DNA of 21,510 nucleotides from UBA7236 sp964638865 (GCA_964638865.1 CAZXBG010000063.1:1-21510); one strand, 5' to 3'. Shown: positions 8,049-15,516, counted from the stretch's first letter. Numbers and translations: made by a program. The notes: a model not told the origin generated them from the sequence alone.

Positions 8049-9107
8049 TTATATATTTAATATTAATCCTCCATAGGATACTCCACCTCCAACTGCAACA
8101 AGCATAATGGAATTGTTACTTTTAATTCTTTTATTTTCCATTGCATTATCCAGCGCAATTAATATTGATGCCGATCCGCAATTGCCATATTCTGCAATTA
8201 AATCGATAGTATTCTGTTTAATAATTCCTGAAGCTTCACATACTAAATTTAGCAATTTTTTATTTACCTGATGTGGAATTAAAAGATCAATGTTAGTTTC
8301 ATCCAATCCGGTATTTTGATATAAAATATTTGGAATAGCTTTCCATGTATCTTCAATAAAAGCTGCACTCTCTTTTCCCATTTGCATAAAATATGCGTCG
8401 TTGTTGAGATCCTCTTGATTAGGAGGCAGCAATCCCGGAGTGCCCATGGTTCCGGAATACTTTCCTTCACTTCCTAAAAAAGCCGTTTTTATACCTTTTT
8501 TTTCGTCCGCTGTTTTTGACAATATTACCGCCGCGCCTCCATCACCAACAGCATATAATAAATTTGTATCGTTGCCTGTAACCTTACTGGGAGTTTCGCC
8601 CGATGCGATCAACACGTATTTTGTTCCTGAATTGATAAATTGTGCTGCCAAAACCAAAGCGTAAACAGAAGATGCACAGCCGGTTTTAATTTCAAAGGAG
8701 GGGCAATTTAATCCCAATTTTCCGGCAACAAAGGTTCCCATGCTATTGGTGTATTTTGGAGAGGTTACGGTAACTGCGATAAATAAACCGATCTCTTTTG
8801 GATCTAAACCCGATTTTTCCAGGGCTTTTTTTGCCGAGGCTTCCATCAGATCTGCAGAATTTAATTCGGTATGTGTGATTGGGGTTCCCGGAGTATGCGT
8901 CCAATAACGATTTTGATACCCGAGTTCATTTTCAATAAAATCTGCATTGTAATTTTTTTCCCTGAAAACTTCTTCCCAATTATTACCAAAACGTTGTTGA
9001 TGAATTTCAGCATTGCCGACAAACCTTCCCGGTGAAGGAAAAGCGGATGCAGTGGAAAGAATTTCTATACCCCACAAATCTTGTATTTTCAAACCACGGA
9101 TCTCCAT
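8049..9107 (-). CDS. 3-oxoacyl-ACP synthase III (KAS III) family protein, first copy
   Basis: A 352-residue KAS III-like enzyme from the ATG at 9107. The frame is open to a TTG at 9128, but the ATG lies one base after the ACP stop codon and is the more natural start. Catalytic residues in ATG numbering are C144 (KTGCASSVYAL), H279 (LIPHQVN) and N309 (YGNCGSAS). It is longer than FabH (about 320) and clearly divergent from the neighbouring copy: it has an N-terminal extension and an insertion around FREKNYNADFIENELGYQNRYW. Such longer KAS III relatives include enzymes that join two acyl chains or use aromatic starters (DarB, PqsD, OleA types), so it may accept an unusual substrate. That assignment is inference; the family membership is clear. 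Confidence 0.9.
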   Translation of the reverse strand: MEIRGLKIQDLWGIEILSTASAFPSPGRFVGNAEIHQQRFGNNWEEVFREKNYNADFIENELGYQNRYWTHTPGTPITHTELNSADLMEASAKKALEKSGLDPKEIGLFIAVTVTSPKYTNSMGTFVAGKLGLNCPSFEIKTGCASSVYALVLAAQFINSGTKYVLIASGETPSKVTGNDTNLLYAVGDGGAAVILSKTADEKKGIKTAFLGSEGKYSGTMGTPGLLPPNQEDLNNDAYFMQMGKESAAFIEDTWKAIPNILYQNTGLDETNIDLLIPHQVNKKLLNLVCEASGIIKQNTIDLIAEYGNCGSASILIALDNAMENKRIKSNNSIMLVAVGGGVSYGGLILNI

Positions 9108-9108
9108 T

Positions 9109-9351
9109 TCAGGATATTTTATTTTCAATTAAAGTTAACAAGTGCCCAACTGACGAAATTTCGATCAATTCTGCCGTTTCAATACTTATACCAAGCAGTT
9201 TTTCTATCCTTGCCATAATGATCATATTGTTTATGGAATCCCATTTCTCAAAATCAGTTGCAGAAAGTTCATCCCTCAAAACCAACTCAGGCTCCTTAAA
9301 AACTTTGCTGAATATTCCGGTTATTGCAGTTCTGATCTCTTCGCGGTTCAT
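9109..9351 (-). CDS. Acyl carrier protein
   Basis: An 80-residue PP-binding (acyl carrier) protein. The serine that receives 4'-phosphopantetheine is S39 in FEKWDSINN, a WDS context common in stand-alone carriers of specialised or surface-acylation systems (DltC-like), whereas housekeeping AcpP has DSLD. It is the first gene of the minus-strand locus, one base before the ketosynthase gene, and starts 37-55 bp from the divergent acyltransferase gene. It should carry the growing or finished acyl group for the two ketosynthases and the reductase. Together with the MBOAT it recalls the DltC/DltB pair, in which the carrier protein hands its thioester to the membrane enzyme; the analogy is inference. 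Confidence 0.9.
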   Translation of the reverse strand: MNREEIRTAITGIFSKVFKEPELVLRDELSATDFEKWDSINNMIIMARIEKLLGISIETAELIEISSVGHLLTLIENKIS

Positions 9352-9406
9352 GGGACAATATTATGAAAATTTTTATATATAAATAATTTTGAAGAGATTT
9401 ACCCTT
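9352..9406. promoter_or_regulatory. Divergent promoter region between ACP operon and MBOAT
   Basis: A short, very AT-rich spacer separates the ACP start (minus strand) from the MBOAT gene (plus strand). Any promoters for the six-gene operon and the acyltransferase must overlap here or lie inside the genes. The close head-to-head layout suggests shared regulation. I could not pick out convincing -33/-7 boxes. The plus-strand gene has two possible non-ATG starts, TTG at 9389 and GTG at 9407; an ATG at 9363 runs into a stop after seven codons. Confidence 0.35.
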
Positions 9407-10804
9407 GTGGTATTCAACTCTTTACAATTTCTAATATTTCTTCCCTTAACGATTCTGCTGTATTATTTACTGCCTTTTCGTTTCCGTTGGGTGCTCTTAT
9501 TAGCTGCAAGTTACTTTTTTTATATGTGTTTTGAGCCTTCGTACGGTTTAATATTACTCAGCTCCACCTTTATTTGCTGGTATTTAAGTTTTTTGATCAG
9601 TGGGGAAACAAATAAACAAAAAAGAAAAATTTACCTAGTGATTGGAATAATTGCAGATGTAGGTATTTTATTTTTCTTTAAATATTTCAATTTTTTTAAT
9701 GAGACCATTTCATCAATTTTTTCAGGAGAAAATAAAACGGTTTTTAATACAAGTGCTTTGTTATTGCCCATCGGAATATCTTTTTATACATTTAAATCGC
9801 TGAGTTATCTGATTGATGTTTACAGAAAAGTAGCGAAACCGGAAAATAATTTCGGATATTTTGCCTTGTATGTTTCCTTTTTCCCGCAGTTGGTGGCAGG
9901 TCCTATTGAAAGGGCAAATGAACTTATCCCACAGTTAAAAAAACCTGCAAAATTAGAAGAAAAAGATATTGAATACGGAGTATTGCGCATCGCATGGGGA
10001 TTTTTTAAAAAAGTTGTTGTAGCCGATACCGTTGCACAATTTGTGAATTTTTCTTTTGGAGATATAACAACTGCAAATGGTTCACAGTTATATGTTGCGC
10101 TATTGTTTTTTGCGGTACAACTTTATGCCGACTTTAGCGGGTATTGTGATATTGCCATTGGAACTGCGCGGTTGTTTGGGATAAAACTCAGTGAGAATTT
10201 TAATCGGCCTTATTTATCGAAAAATATTGCAGAATATTGGAATCGCTGGCATATTACGCTCACTTTATGGATTCGCGATTATGTTTTTATACCACTGAAT
10301 AAAGGAGTTACCGCCTATTGGAGAATTTATTTAAACACGCTTATCATTTTTTTATTGATCGGCATCTGGCATGGAGCCAGTTTAAATTTTGTGGTATTTG
10401 GATTGATTAACGGAGTACTTGCAGTATTACAGGCGATGTATAAAAGAATATCTTTTTTACCGAAATTTAAATCCTTTGCCGGGCAGATATTTTTAACGGT
10501 ATTTACCTTTCATCTCCTGCTGTTAAGTGGAGTGGTATTTCGGGTTAAAGGTTCTGGTGAAGCCTTTTTATTTTACAAAAAACTATTCACCGAATTTAAC
10601 ATCAGTATCCGAAATATATTAAACGGATTTTCGAGTTATGATTTTATTATTTGCTGTTTTGTAAGTGTTTTATTTATTGTTTCTGTATTTCTGCGAAGAG
10701 ATTTTTCCTTTAAATACAAATACCTTTTTTTATTTATCGTGATAACACTTATTGTTCTGTTGGGAAGAAATAATGCTGAAACATTTATTTATTTTCAGTT
10801 CTGA
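9407..10804 (+). CDS. MBOAT family O-acyltransferase (AlgI/DltB type)
   Basis: A polytopic inner-membrane O-acyltransferase of 465 residues from GTG 9407 (471 from TTG 9389). The GTG start is preferred because it gives the typical N-terminus MVFNSLQFLIFLP. Family motifs are PIGISFYTFKSLSYLIDVYR, SFFPQLVAGPIERA, LYADFSGYCDIAIG, EYWNRWHITLTLWIRDYVFIPL and GIWHGASLNFVVFGLING, which holds the essential MBOAT histidine (WHGA). Length is typical. AlgI-like enzymes pass acyl groups to extracytoplasmic polysaccharides, while DltB takes D-alanine from the carrier DltC. The adjacent divergent ACP and acyl-ligase genes favour a carrier-fed donor. No AlgJ/AlgX- or DltD-like partner is seen in the window. 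Acceptor and acyl group are unknown. Confidence 0.93.
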   Translation: MVFNSLQFLIFLPLTILLYYLLPFRFRWVLLLAASYFFYMCFEPSYGLILLSSTFICWYLSFLISGETNKQKRKIYLVIGIIADVGILFFFKYFNFFNETISSIFSGENKTVFNTSALLLPIGISFYTFKSLSYLIDVYRKVAKPENNFGYFALYVSFFPQLVAGPIERANELIPQLKKPAKLEEKDIEYGVLRIAWGFFKKVVVADTVAQFVNFSFGDITTANGSQLYVALLFFAVQLYADFSGYCDIAIGTARLFGIKLSENFNRPYLSKNIAEYWNRWHITLTLWIRDYVFIPLNKGVTAYWRIYLNTLIIFLLIGIWHGASLNFVVFGLINGVLAVLQAMYKRISFLPKFKSFAGQIFLTVFTFHLLLLSGVVFRVKGSGEAFLFYKKLFTEFNISIRNILNGFSSYDFIICCFVSVLFIVSVFLRRDFSFKYKYLFLFIVITLIVLLGRNNAETFIYFQF

Positions 10805-10865
10805 ATTCGAAGATCAATTTCCCCGTCAATGGGAAGAGATGAAGGAAGGTTTAATATTATTAGAT

Positions 10866-11126
10866 CTAACAAGCTTTGTCCTGTTCTGCTCTTACCTGAC
10901 TGATAATATCATTTTTCAGCTTTTCTGTACACTCTTTTCTTGAAACTTTGGCTACCAAAAATTCTTTGAAAGTTTTTTCGATATGGTAATGTTCCAGACA
11001 TCCCTTGCAGCGCTGAATATCGGTAATGAAGAGGTTGCGTTCTTGCTCTGGTAATTCGCCGTCAAGCACGAGAAATACTTTCTCTACAAAATTGCGGCAA
11101 TCGTGTTTAGGTAGCTGTTGGTCCAT
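10866..11126 (-). CDS. Zinc-finger anti-sigma factor (RsrA-like)
   Basis: A small 86-residue protein directly after the ECF sigma gene (2-bp gap). It resembles zf-HC2/ZAS anti-sigma factors such as RsrA, which bind their sigma factor through a zinc-stabilised helical fold and often release it on thiol oxidation. C10, C40 and C43 fit the ZAS cysteines, with CKGC forming the CxxC. At the position of the usual motif histidine (HxxxCxxC) there is D36, a departure from the consensus. There is no transmembrane segment, so it acts in the cytoplasm. It converges with the MBOAT gene, 61 bp apart. The assignment rests on size, the cysteines and the neighbour. Confidence 0.75.
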   Translation of the reverse strand: MDQQLPKHDCRNFVEKVFLVLDGELPEQERNLFITDIQRCKGCLEHYHIEKTFKEFLVAKVSRKECTEKLKNDIISQVRAEQDKAC

Positions 11127-11128
11127 AA

Positions 11129-11713
11129 TTATCTGTTTTCTTTATAACCTTCTTTTTGAGCGTATTCGCGTAATTTTTCCTTTAATATGTTGCGTGCCCT
11201 ATGAAGGCGTGATCTAACGGTTCCGATGGGTATATCAATAATTTTTGCGATCTCCTCGTATGAAAATTCCTCAATGTCGCACAAAAGAATTATCGTTTTA
11301 AAATCCACGGGCAACTCATTTAGTGCCCTGGTTACCTCATCTCCCAACATGCCCTGAAACAATTCCTGTCTCAAATCAAGGTACTCTACTCTTCCGTCAT
11401 CCTCCGTATCGTGAAAACTCACAATATCATCAAATTCCACTCGGGCAGGTTGTTTGGTTTTTCGCCGGTATTCGTTGATGAACCCGTTCTTTAATATCTT
11501 AAACAACCATGCTTTAGCATTTGTACCCTGCTGATACGAATCTATAAAGCGATAAGCTTTCAAAAAAGTTTCCTGAACGAGATCATTTGCATCATCTTCG
11601 TTGAGCGTAAGATGAAATGCAAAGTTGTACAGCGCATCCATATGCGGCAAAAACTCCTTTTTGAAAATACGGTCTTTTACCTTTTTTACCAGTTTTCCAT
11701 TTTCCACAGGCAT
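11129..11713 (-). CDS. ECF RNA polymerase sigma factor (SigR-like)
   Basis: A 194-residue sigma-70 family protein of the extracytoplasmic-function group. Region 2 covers roughly residues 22-85 (ALYNFAFHLTLNEDDANDLVQETFLKAYRF, then KAWLFKILKN). Region 4 covers about 133-185 and includes FSYEEIAKIIDIPIGTVRSRLHRAR, a helix-turn-helix for -35 recognition. The ATG at 11713 is chosen. The frame stays open to a GTG at 11809, but that extension is encoded by ATGAG/TCAC-type repeat sequence and does not look like sigma factor. The adjacent zinc anti-sigma factor points to a redox or stress regulon. The C-terminal tail is typical. Confidence 0.92.
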   Translation of the reverse strand: MPVENGKLVKKVKDRIFKKEFLPHMDALYNFAFHLTLNEDDANDLVQETFLKAYRFIDSYQQGTNAKAWLFKILKNGFINEYRRKTKQPARVEFDDIVSFHDTEDDGRVEYLDLRQELFQGMLGDEVTRALNELPVDFKTIILLCDIEEFSYEEIAKIIDIPIGTVRSRLHRARNILKEKLREYAQKEGYKENR

Positions 11714-11802
11714 AAAAATAGGGCTTTTTGAGTTAACACGGCAAATTGTTATGAGTGATGAGTGATGAGAAATGAGTTTAAATCCAGCCTGGATCAAATC
11801 AC

Positions 11803-11974
11803 GATTCACACCTCACGGACTCACACCTCACGACTCACGCCTCACGANNNNNNNNNNNNNNNNNNNNNNNNNNNNNNNNNNNNNNNNNNNNNNNNNNNNN
11901 NNNNNNNNNNNNNNNNNNNNNNNNNNNNNNNNNNNNNNNNNNNNNNNCCTCACGACTCACGCCTCACGATTAAC
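11803..11974. repeat. CTCACG-type tandem repeat flanking a 100-N scaffold gap
   Basis: Both sides of the N run (11848-11947) carry the same short repeat, variants of ACTCACGCCTCACG. The left side ends CGACTCACGCCTCACGA, and the right side begins CCTCACGACTCACGCCTCACG. The repeat probably continues through the gap, whose 100 Ns are a conventional length and not a measured one. A related tract rich in ATGAGTG (11750-11775) lies just to the left. The rest of the interval up to the next gene at 12082 is AT-rich, with no gene visible. Genes may be missing in the gap. Confidence 0.8.
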
Positions 11975-12081
11975 GCAAAACATATTACTCAATATTCATC
12001 CTTTTTCCCTATTTTTGAAACCACAAACCAAACAACAAAAACCACTCTTATAGACCCTACGTTTACGAATAAACACTAAGC

Positions 12082-13344
12082 ATGCGAGCTATTCTCAGGG
12101 TTTTTCCCAATAAGTTTTTTGCCGAATTGGCAATTTTAGGGTTAATTATAGGTCTTGTAACTTCAAAAGTGGTTTTGAGCGTTGCAACTATCATGATCTT
12201 GTGCAATGCCCTTATTAATATTAGAGCAGGGGAAAATCTTAAGGCTTGGGTTAACGACTCCACAAACAGAATATTTATATTACTATTTCTTGTGTATCTG
12301 TTTTCAGGATTTTATTCTGAAGATACAGGATATTGGGTGGATAGATGCAGAATGAAATTGCCTTTTCTCGCATTGCCTCTCGGATTTACTGCGGTAAAAA
12401 AATTGACAACAAAAGAATTTCATAAGTGGCTGGCAATTTTCTTTTATACCATTTTAGGCGCATCTATTGTTGTATTTATTAATTACCTCGCTCATTACGA
12501 AACACTTAATCAGCAATTATCGCAGGGCCAGCCAATTCCTGCTCCTTTACGCGATCATATTCGTTTTAGTTTAGAAATTGCTTTTGCAATTATTACGGGA
12601 GGATATTTATTGTTACATAAATTTCAGTTCTATTCAAAAAAGGAAAAATATATACTTTGGATAGGATTAATTTTTTTAATTATTTTCATTCACATATTTG
12701 CCGTGCGAAGCGGAATTGTTACACTTTACATTGCATTATTGGTAATTATTTTTCAATGGCTGATCTCTAAAAAAGAATATCTGAAAGGTTTGGTTGCAAT
12801 TGTATTATTAGCAGCTTTTGCCTTTGCTTCCATCAATTATATTCCCTCCTTAAAAAGCAGGGTCGGATATTTCAAATATGAACTCGATCTGATCAAAAAA
12901 GGGGAATTAAACCCGGAACACAGTGATGCGCAGAGAATTTTAAGTATCATATACGGAACCCAGATTGCAGAAAAAAATCCGGTTTTGGGAGTGGGAGCCG
13001 GAGATATTAAAAATGAAATGGACATCCTTTATAAACAACACGCTGGCAGCGAATTTGTAAAATCAAAATTGCCGCACAATCAGTTTGTATATTTTATGGC
13101 GGCAACAGGAATAATCGGATTTGTTGTTTTTCTCCTTTCCATTTTTTATCCCTGGCTGAGCAAAAAAAGATATAAGAATCAATTGTTCACGGTCTTCTTT
13201 GTTATTATGTTATTTTCCTTTTTGGCGGAACATACCCTAGAAATTCAGCTTGGAACTGCGTTTTATCTTTTATTTTTACTTTTGATAAAGAAATACATAG
13301 ACGATAATCCGGAAACCATAACCACAACCACAAATAATGTTTAA
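12082..13344 (+). CDS. O-antigen ligase-like membrane protein (Wzy_C family)
   Basis: A 420-residue polytopic membrane protein with about ten hydrophobic segments. A large soluble loop lies between the later helices, and it carries HNQFVYFMAATGIIGFVVF after the periplasmic part, the H-N-x(n)-G-x-x-G pattern of the Wzy_C/O-antigen ligase domain. Members polymerise O-antigen or join glycans to lipid A core or to proteins at the periplasmic face. The acidic, Thr-rich tail (about 407-420) is cytoplasmic or disordered. It overlaps the next gene, a glycosyltransferase, by 8 bp, so the two are coupled and probably act on the same surface glycan. Ligase versus polymerase cannot be decided from sequence alone. 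Confidence 0.82.
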   Translation: MRAILRVFPNKFFAELAILGLIIGLVTSKVVLSVATIMILCNALINIRAGENLKAWVNDSTNRIFILLFLVYLFSGFYSEDTGYWVDRCRMKLPFLALPLGFTAVKKLTTKEFHKWLAIFFYTILGASIVVFINYLAHYETLNQQLSQGQPIPAPLRDHIRFSLEIAFAIITGGYLLLHKFQFYSKKEKYILWIGLIFLIIFIHIFAVRSGIVTLYIALLVIIFQWLISKKEYLKGLVAIVLLAAFAFASINYIPSLKSRVGYFKYELDLIKKGELNPEHSDAQRILSIIYGTQIAEKNPVLGVGAGDIKNEMDILYKQHAGSEFVKSKLPHNQFVYFMAATGIIGFVVFLLSIFYPWLSKKRYKNQLFTVFFVIMLFSFLAEHTLEIQLGTAFYLLFLLLIKKYIDDNPETITTTTNNV

Positions 13345-14113
13345 GATAACAGCAATTATACCCTGCAAAAATGAAGCGCATAATATAGAGGCGGTATTAA
13401 AATCTGTTACCTGGTGCAATGAAATTCTTGTGGTAGATTCTTTCAGCACAGATAATACTGTTGAGCTTGCAAAAAAATATACCGATCGTATTATTCAAAG
13501 TGAATATATTAATTCTGCAAGTCAGAAAAACCGGGCAATACCTCAAGCCACTCATGAATGGATTTTATTAGTAGATGCAGATGAACGCGTAACTCCTGAA
13601 TTACAAAAAGAAATTCAAACAATACTTGCTTCTGATACCATACTCTTTGATGCCTTTTGGATATACAGAAGAAATTATTTCATGGGAAAAGAAATAAAAT
13701 ATAGCGGCTGGCAAAGAGATAAGGTAATACGGTTATTTAAAAGAGACGCCTGTCGTTATGAAGAAAAACAGGTTCATGCAGAAATAATAACAAACGGGAA
13801 AACGGGAAAATTAAAAAACAAACTTCAGCATTACACCTTTAAAGATATTTTTCATTACCTCGAAAAATGGGATCGTTATTCCACCTGGAGTGCAAACGAT
13901 GCCTCAAAAAAAGTGCAGAACCCCAATTTATATCACTTTATTATTAAACCTGCATTTCGTTTTTGGAAACACTACATAATTGATCTGGGTATATTAGATG
14001 GTTATGTAGGATTTATTGTATGTTCACTCGCTGCAAAAGGTGTTTTTATGCGATATGTAAAATTGTATGGGCTGAGGAGGAAGGGTATCGGGACAGGGGA
14101 CAAGGGACAATAA
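13337..14113 (+). CDS. Glycosyltransferase family 2 (WaaE/KdtX-like)
   Basis: A 258-residue GT-A fold glycosyltransferase. The nucleotide-sugar binding start is ITAIIPCKNEAHNIEAVL, and the metal-binding acidic motif is VDADER (79-84). The block SGWQRDKVIRLFKRD followed by EEKQVHAEI is typical of the LPS-core glycosyltransferases WaaE/KdtX. It likely adds a hexose to a lipopolysaccharide core or similar glycan at the cytoplasmic face. The start codon lies inside the end of the O-antigen-ligase gene. The last residues (GIGTGDKGQ) are encoded by a GGGACA-type repeat at 14086-14110, so the natural C-terminus has probably been extended by repeat sequence. The following 130 bp up to 14244 hold no gene. 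Confidence 0.88.
   Translation: MFKITAIIPCKNEAHNIEAVLKSVTWCNEILVVDSFSTDNTVELAKKYTDRIIQSEYINSASQKNRAIPQATHEWILLVDADERVTPELQKEIQTILASDTILFDAFWIYRRNYFMGKEIKYSGWQRDKVIRLFKRDACRYEEKQVHAEIITNGKTGKLKNKLQHYTFKDIFHYLEKWDRYSTWSANDASKKVQNPNLYHFIIKPAFRFWKHYIIDLGILDGYVGFIVCSLAAKGVFMRYVKLYGLRRKGIGTGDKGQ
14086..14110. repeat. GGGACA-type short repeat at the end of the GT2 gene
   Basis: The run TATCGGGACAGGGGACA, followed by AGGGACAA, is a purine-rich direct repeat of GGGACA. It overlaps the last nine codons of the glycosyltransferase gene. A related copy in the opposite orientation lies at 21325-21339 (TTCCCTGTCCCGATA), supporting a dispersed family. It has no recognisable mobile-element gene. Confidence 0.55.
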
Positions 14114-14244
14114 GTTGTGAGATTGCGTAAAATTTTGAATTGACATTATGATATGCGGCACCTGCAAAATTAAATTTAGGAATGAATGGTAATATATAAT
14201 CCGGTGACAAAAGCGCTCAATTAACAACGCTCAAATTAAAATTA

Positions 14245-15516
14245 TTATTTCACAAACTTCACCACATAAACCTCCTGCCGCTGGCTAATGCGCAAATAAT
14301 AAATGCCATGACTGAGATAGGAAACATCGAGAGAATATTCCCGTATGGGAGGATAAAAATCTAAGGTCGCGTCAAAAACAGTTTGCCCAACGGAATTATA
14401 AATTGAGAGATCAACACCGCGGTTGCGGGAGCTTGTAACGGTCATATAAATAAAATCGGAAACGGGATTTGGATATAAACTTTCCACAAATAATTCGCCG
14501 TTATTTCCAACGGCACATTTAAATTTTCCAATTACCCGGTAAATTTCTTTTGTTGTGGCATTGCCGCAAAAAATCTCCTTCATAAAACTTTTCGCATAAT
14601 TATAAATGGTATCAGGTGGCGCAACATCGTGACCTGCTCCTTCGCCGGTATAAAACTGATAGGTTCGTCCGGCTGCCTGATACATTTCTGTTAATTCCCA
14701 ACTTCCGTGCAAATAAGGATATACAAAGGGTTCATAACAAAAAAATGTAGGTCCCGAAAAATAGGGAACAATGGAATCGCAGGTGCCGTGAAAAAATAAA
14801 AAAGGAATTTCTTTGCGCAATAATAATTCAGGTGTTTCTATTCCGCCGGCTTCTGTAATAATTGCGATCGGATTAAAATAATAATTAATAATATCATTCA
14901 CTGCAGTATCAATACTTCCCATTTCTTCAAGAAATTCGGGTCTGTAATCTTCCTGTTCTGCATAAGCTGCAAACATCACCAGGCGCGATCCTGCGCTATT
15001 GCCTTCCACTATTATATAATTAGTATCTATTCCGTAGGTATCAGCATTTGCCTTTAAAAAACGAAAGGCTGCACGAACATCTTGCACAGCCCTGTATGTT
15101 GCTCTGAAAAGATCTATTGTATCGCCACCACATCCATCTTCTTCTTCCCCATTATCCCAACCAATTCTATAATCAATACTTGCATATACAAATCCGGCTC
15201 TTGCATATAAATATCCTAGTTCAACAGCGCCTTCACTGTCTTTATCCCCCCCAACCAAACCACCACCATGTACAAACATGATCAACGGCTTTTTATCCAT
15301 AGTATCCAATGCCGGTTTAGGGCGATATATATCCAACTGCAAATTTTGATCATTGCCCTGATTATTTATTGCATGACCATATTCAATATTTGATGTTAAA
15401 AGAACATCTGTGGAATCGAATATCAATTGATCAAAACGCGCGATGTCGCAATAATTTTGCGAAGAAGCAATTTTAATAAGAACTAAAAAAATAAATACAC
15501 CAAAAAAATGTTTCAT
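14245..15516 (-). CDS. Secreted carboxylesterase/alpha-beta hydrolase with T9SS sorting domain
   Basis: A 423-residue extracellular enzyme. Residues 1-19 form a Sec signal peptide (hydrophobic FFGVFIFLVLI). The hydrolase domain (about 40-315) has the oxyanion-hole motif HGGG (83-86), the nucleophile elbow GNSAG (S174), and candidate acid and base D247 (GTCDS) and H296 (GAGHD), as in carboxylesterase/PnbA- or BD-FAE-like enzymes. Residues about 344-423 form a type A Por-secretion C-terminal domain: it begins ESLYPNPVSD and ends in a short basic strand (VYVVKFVK). This sends the protein through the type IX system to the cell surface or medium. The substrate is unknown; a plant or carbohydrate ester is possible. 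It stands alone on the minus strand. Confidence 0.9.
   Translation of the reverse strand: MKHFFGVFIFLVLIKIASSQNYCDIARFDQLIFDSTDVLLTSNIEYGHAINNQGNDQNLQLDIYRPKPALDTMDKKPLIMFVHGGGLVGGDKDSEGAVELGYLYARAGFVYASIDYRIGWDNGEEEDGCGGDTIDLFRATYRAVQDVRAAFRFLKANADTYGIDTNYIIVEGNSAGSRLVMFAAYAEQEDYRPEFLEEMGSIDTAVNDIINYYFNPIAIITEAGGIETPELLLRKEIPFLFFHGTCDSIVPYFSGPTFFCYEPFVYPYLHGSWELTEMYQAAGRTYQFYTGEGAGHDVAPPDTIYNYAKSFMKEIFCGNATTKEIYRVIGKFKCAVGNNGELFVESLYPNPVSDFIYMTVTSSRNRGVDLSIYNSVGQTVFDATLDFYPPIREYSLDVSYLSHGIYYLRISQRQEVYVVKFVK

Noticed and set aside
135..10804. Flexirubin, aryl polyene or stilbene/dialkylresorcinol cluster
   Set aside because: There is no DarA-like aromatase, no KAS II/chain-length-factor pair and no thioester dehydratase, and the lyase is Phe-type. 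Only the PAL/ligase/KAS III/ACP parts are shared.
10752..10943. Small plus-strand ORF between the MBOAT and anti-sigma genes
   Set aside because: It overlaps the end of the MBOAT gene and the antisense of the anti-sigma gene. The unique part is only about 20 codons, so it is most likely chance.
11762..12079. Plus-strand ORFs across the first N gap
   Set aside because: The translations consist of CTCACG repeat products and unknown residues; not real genes.
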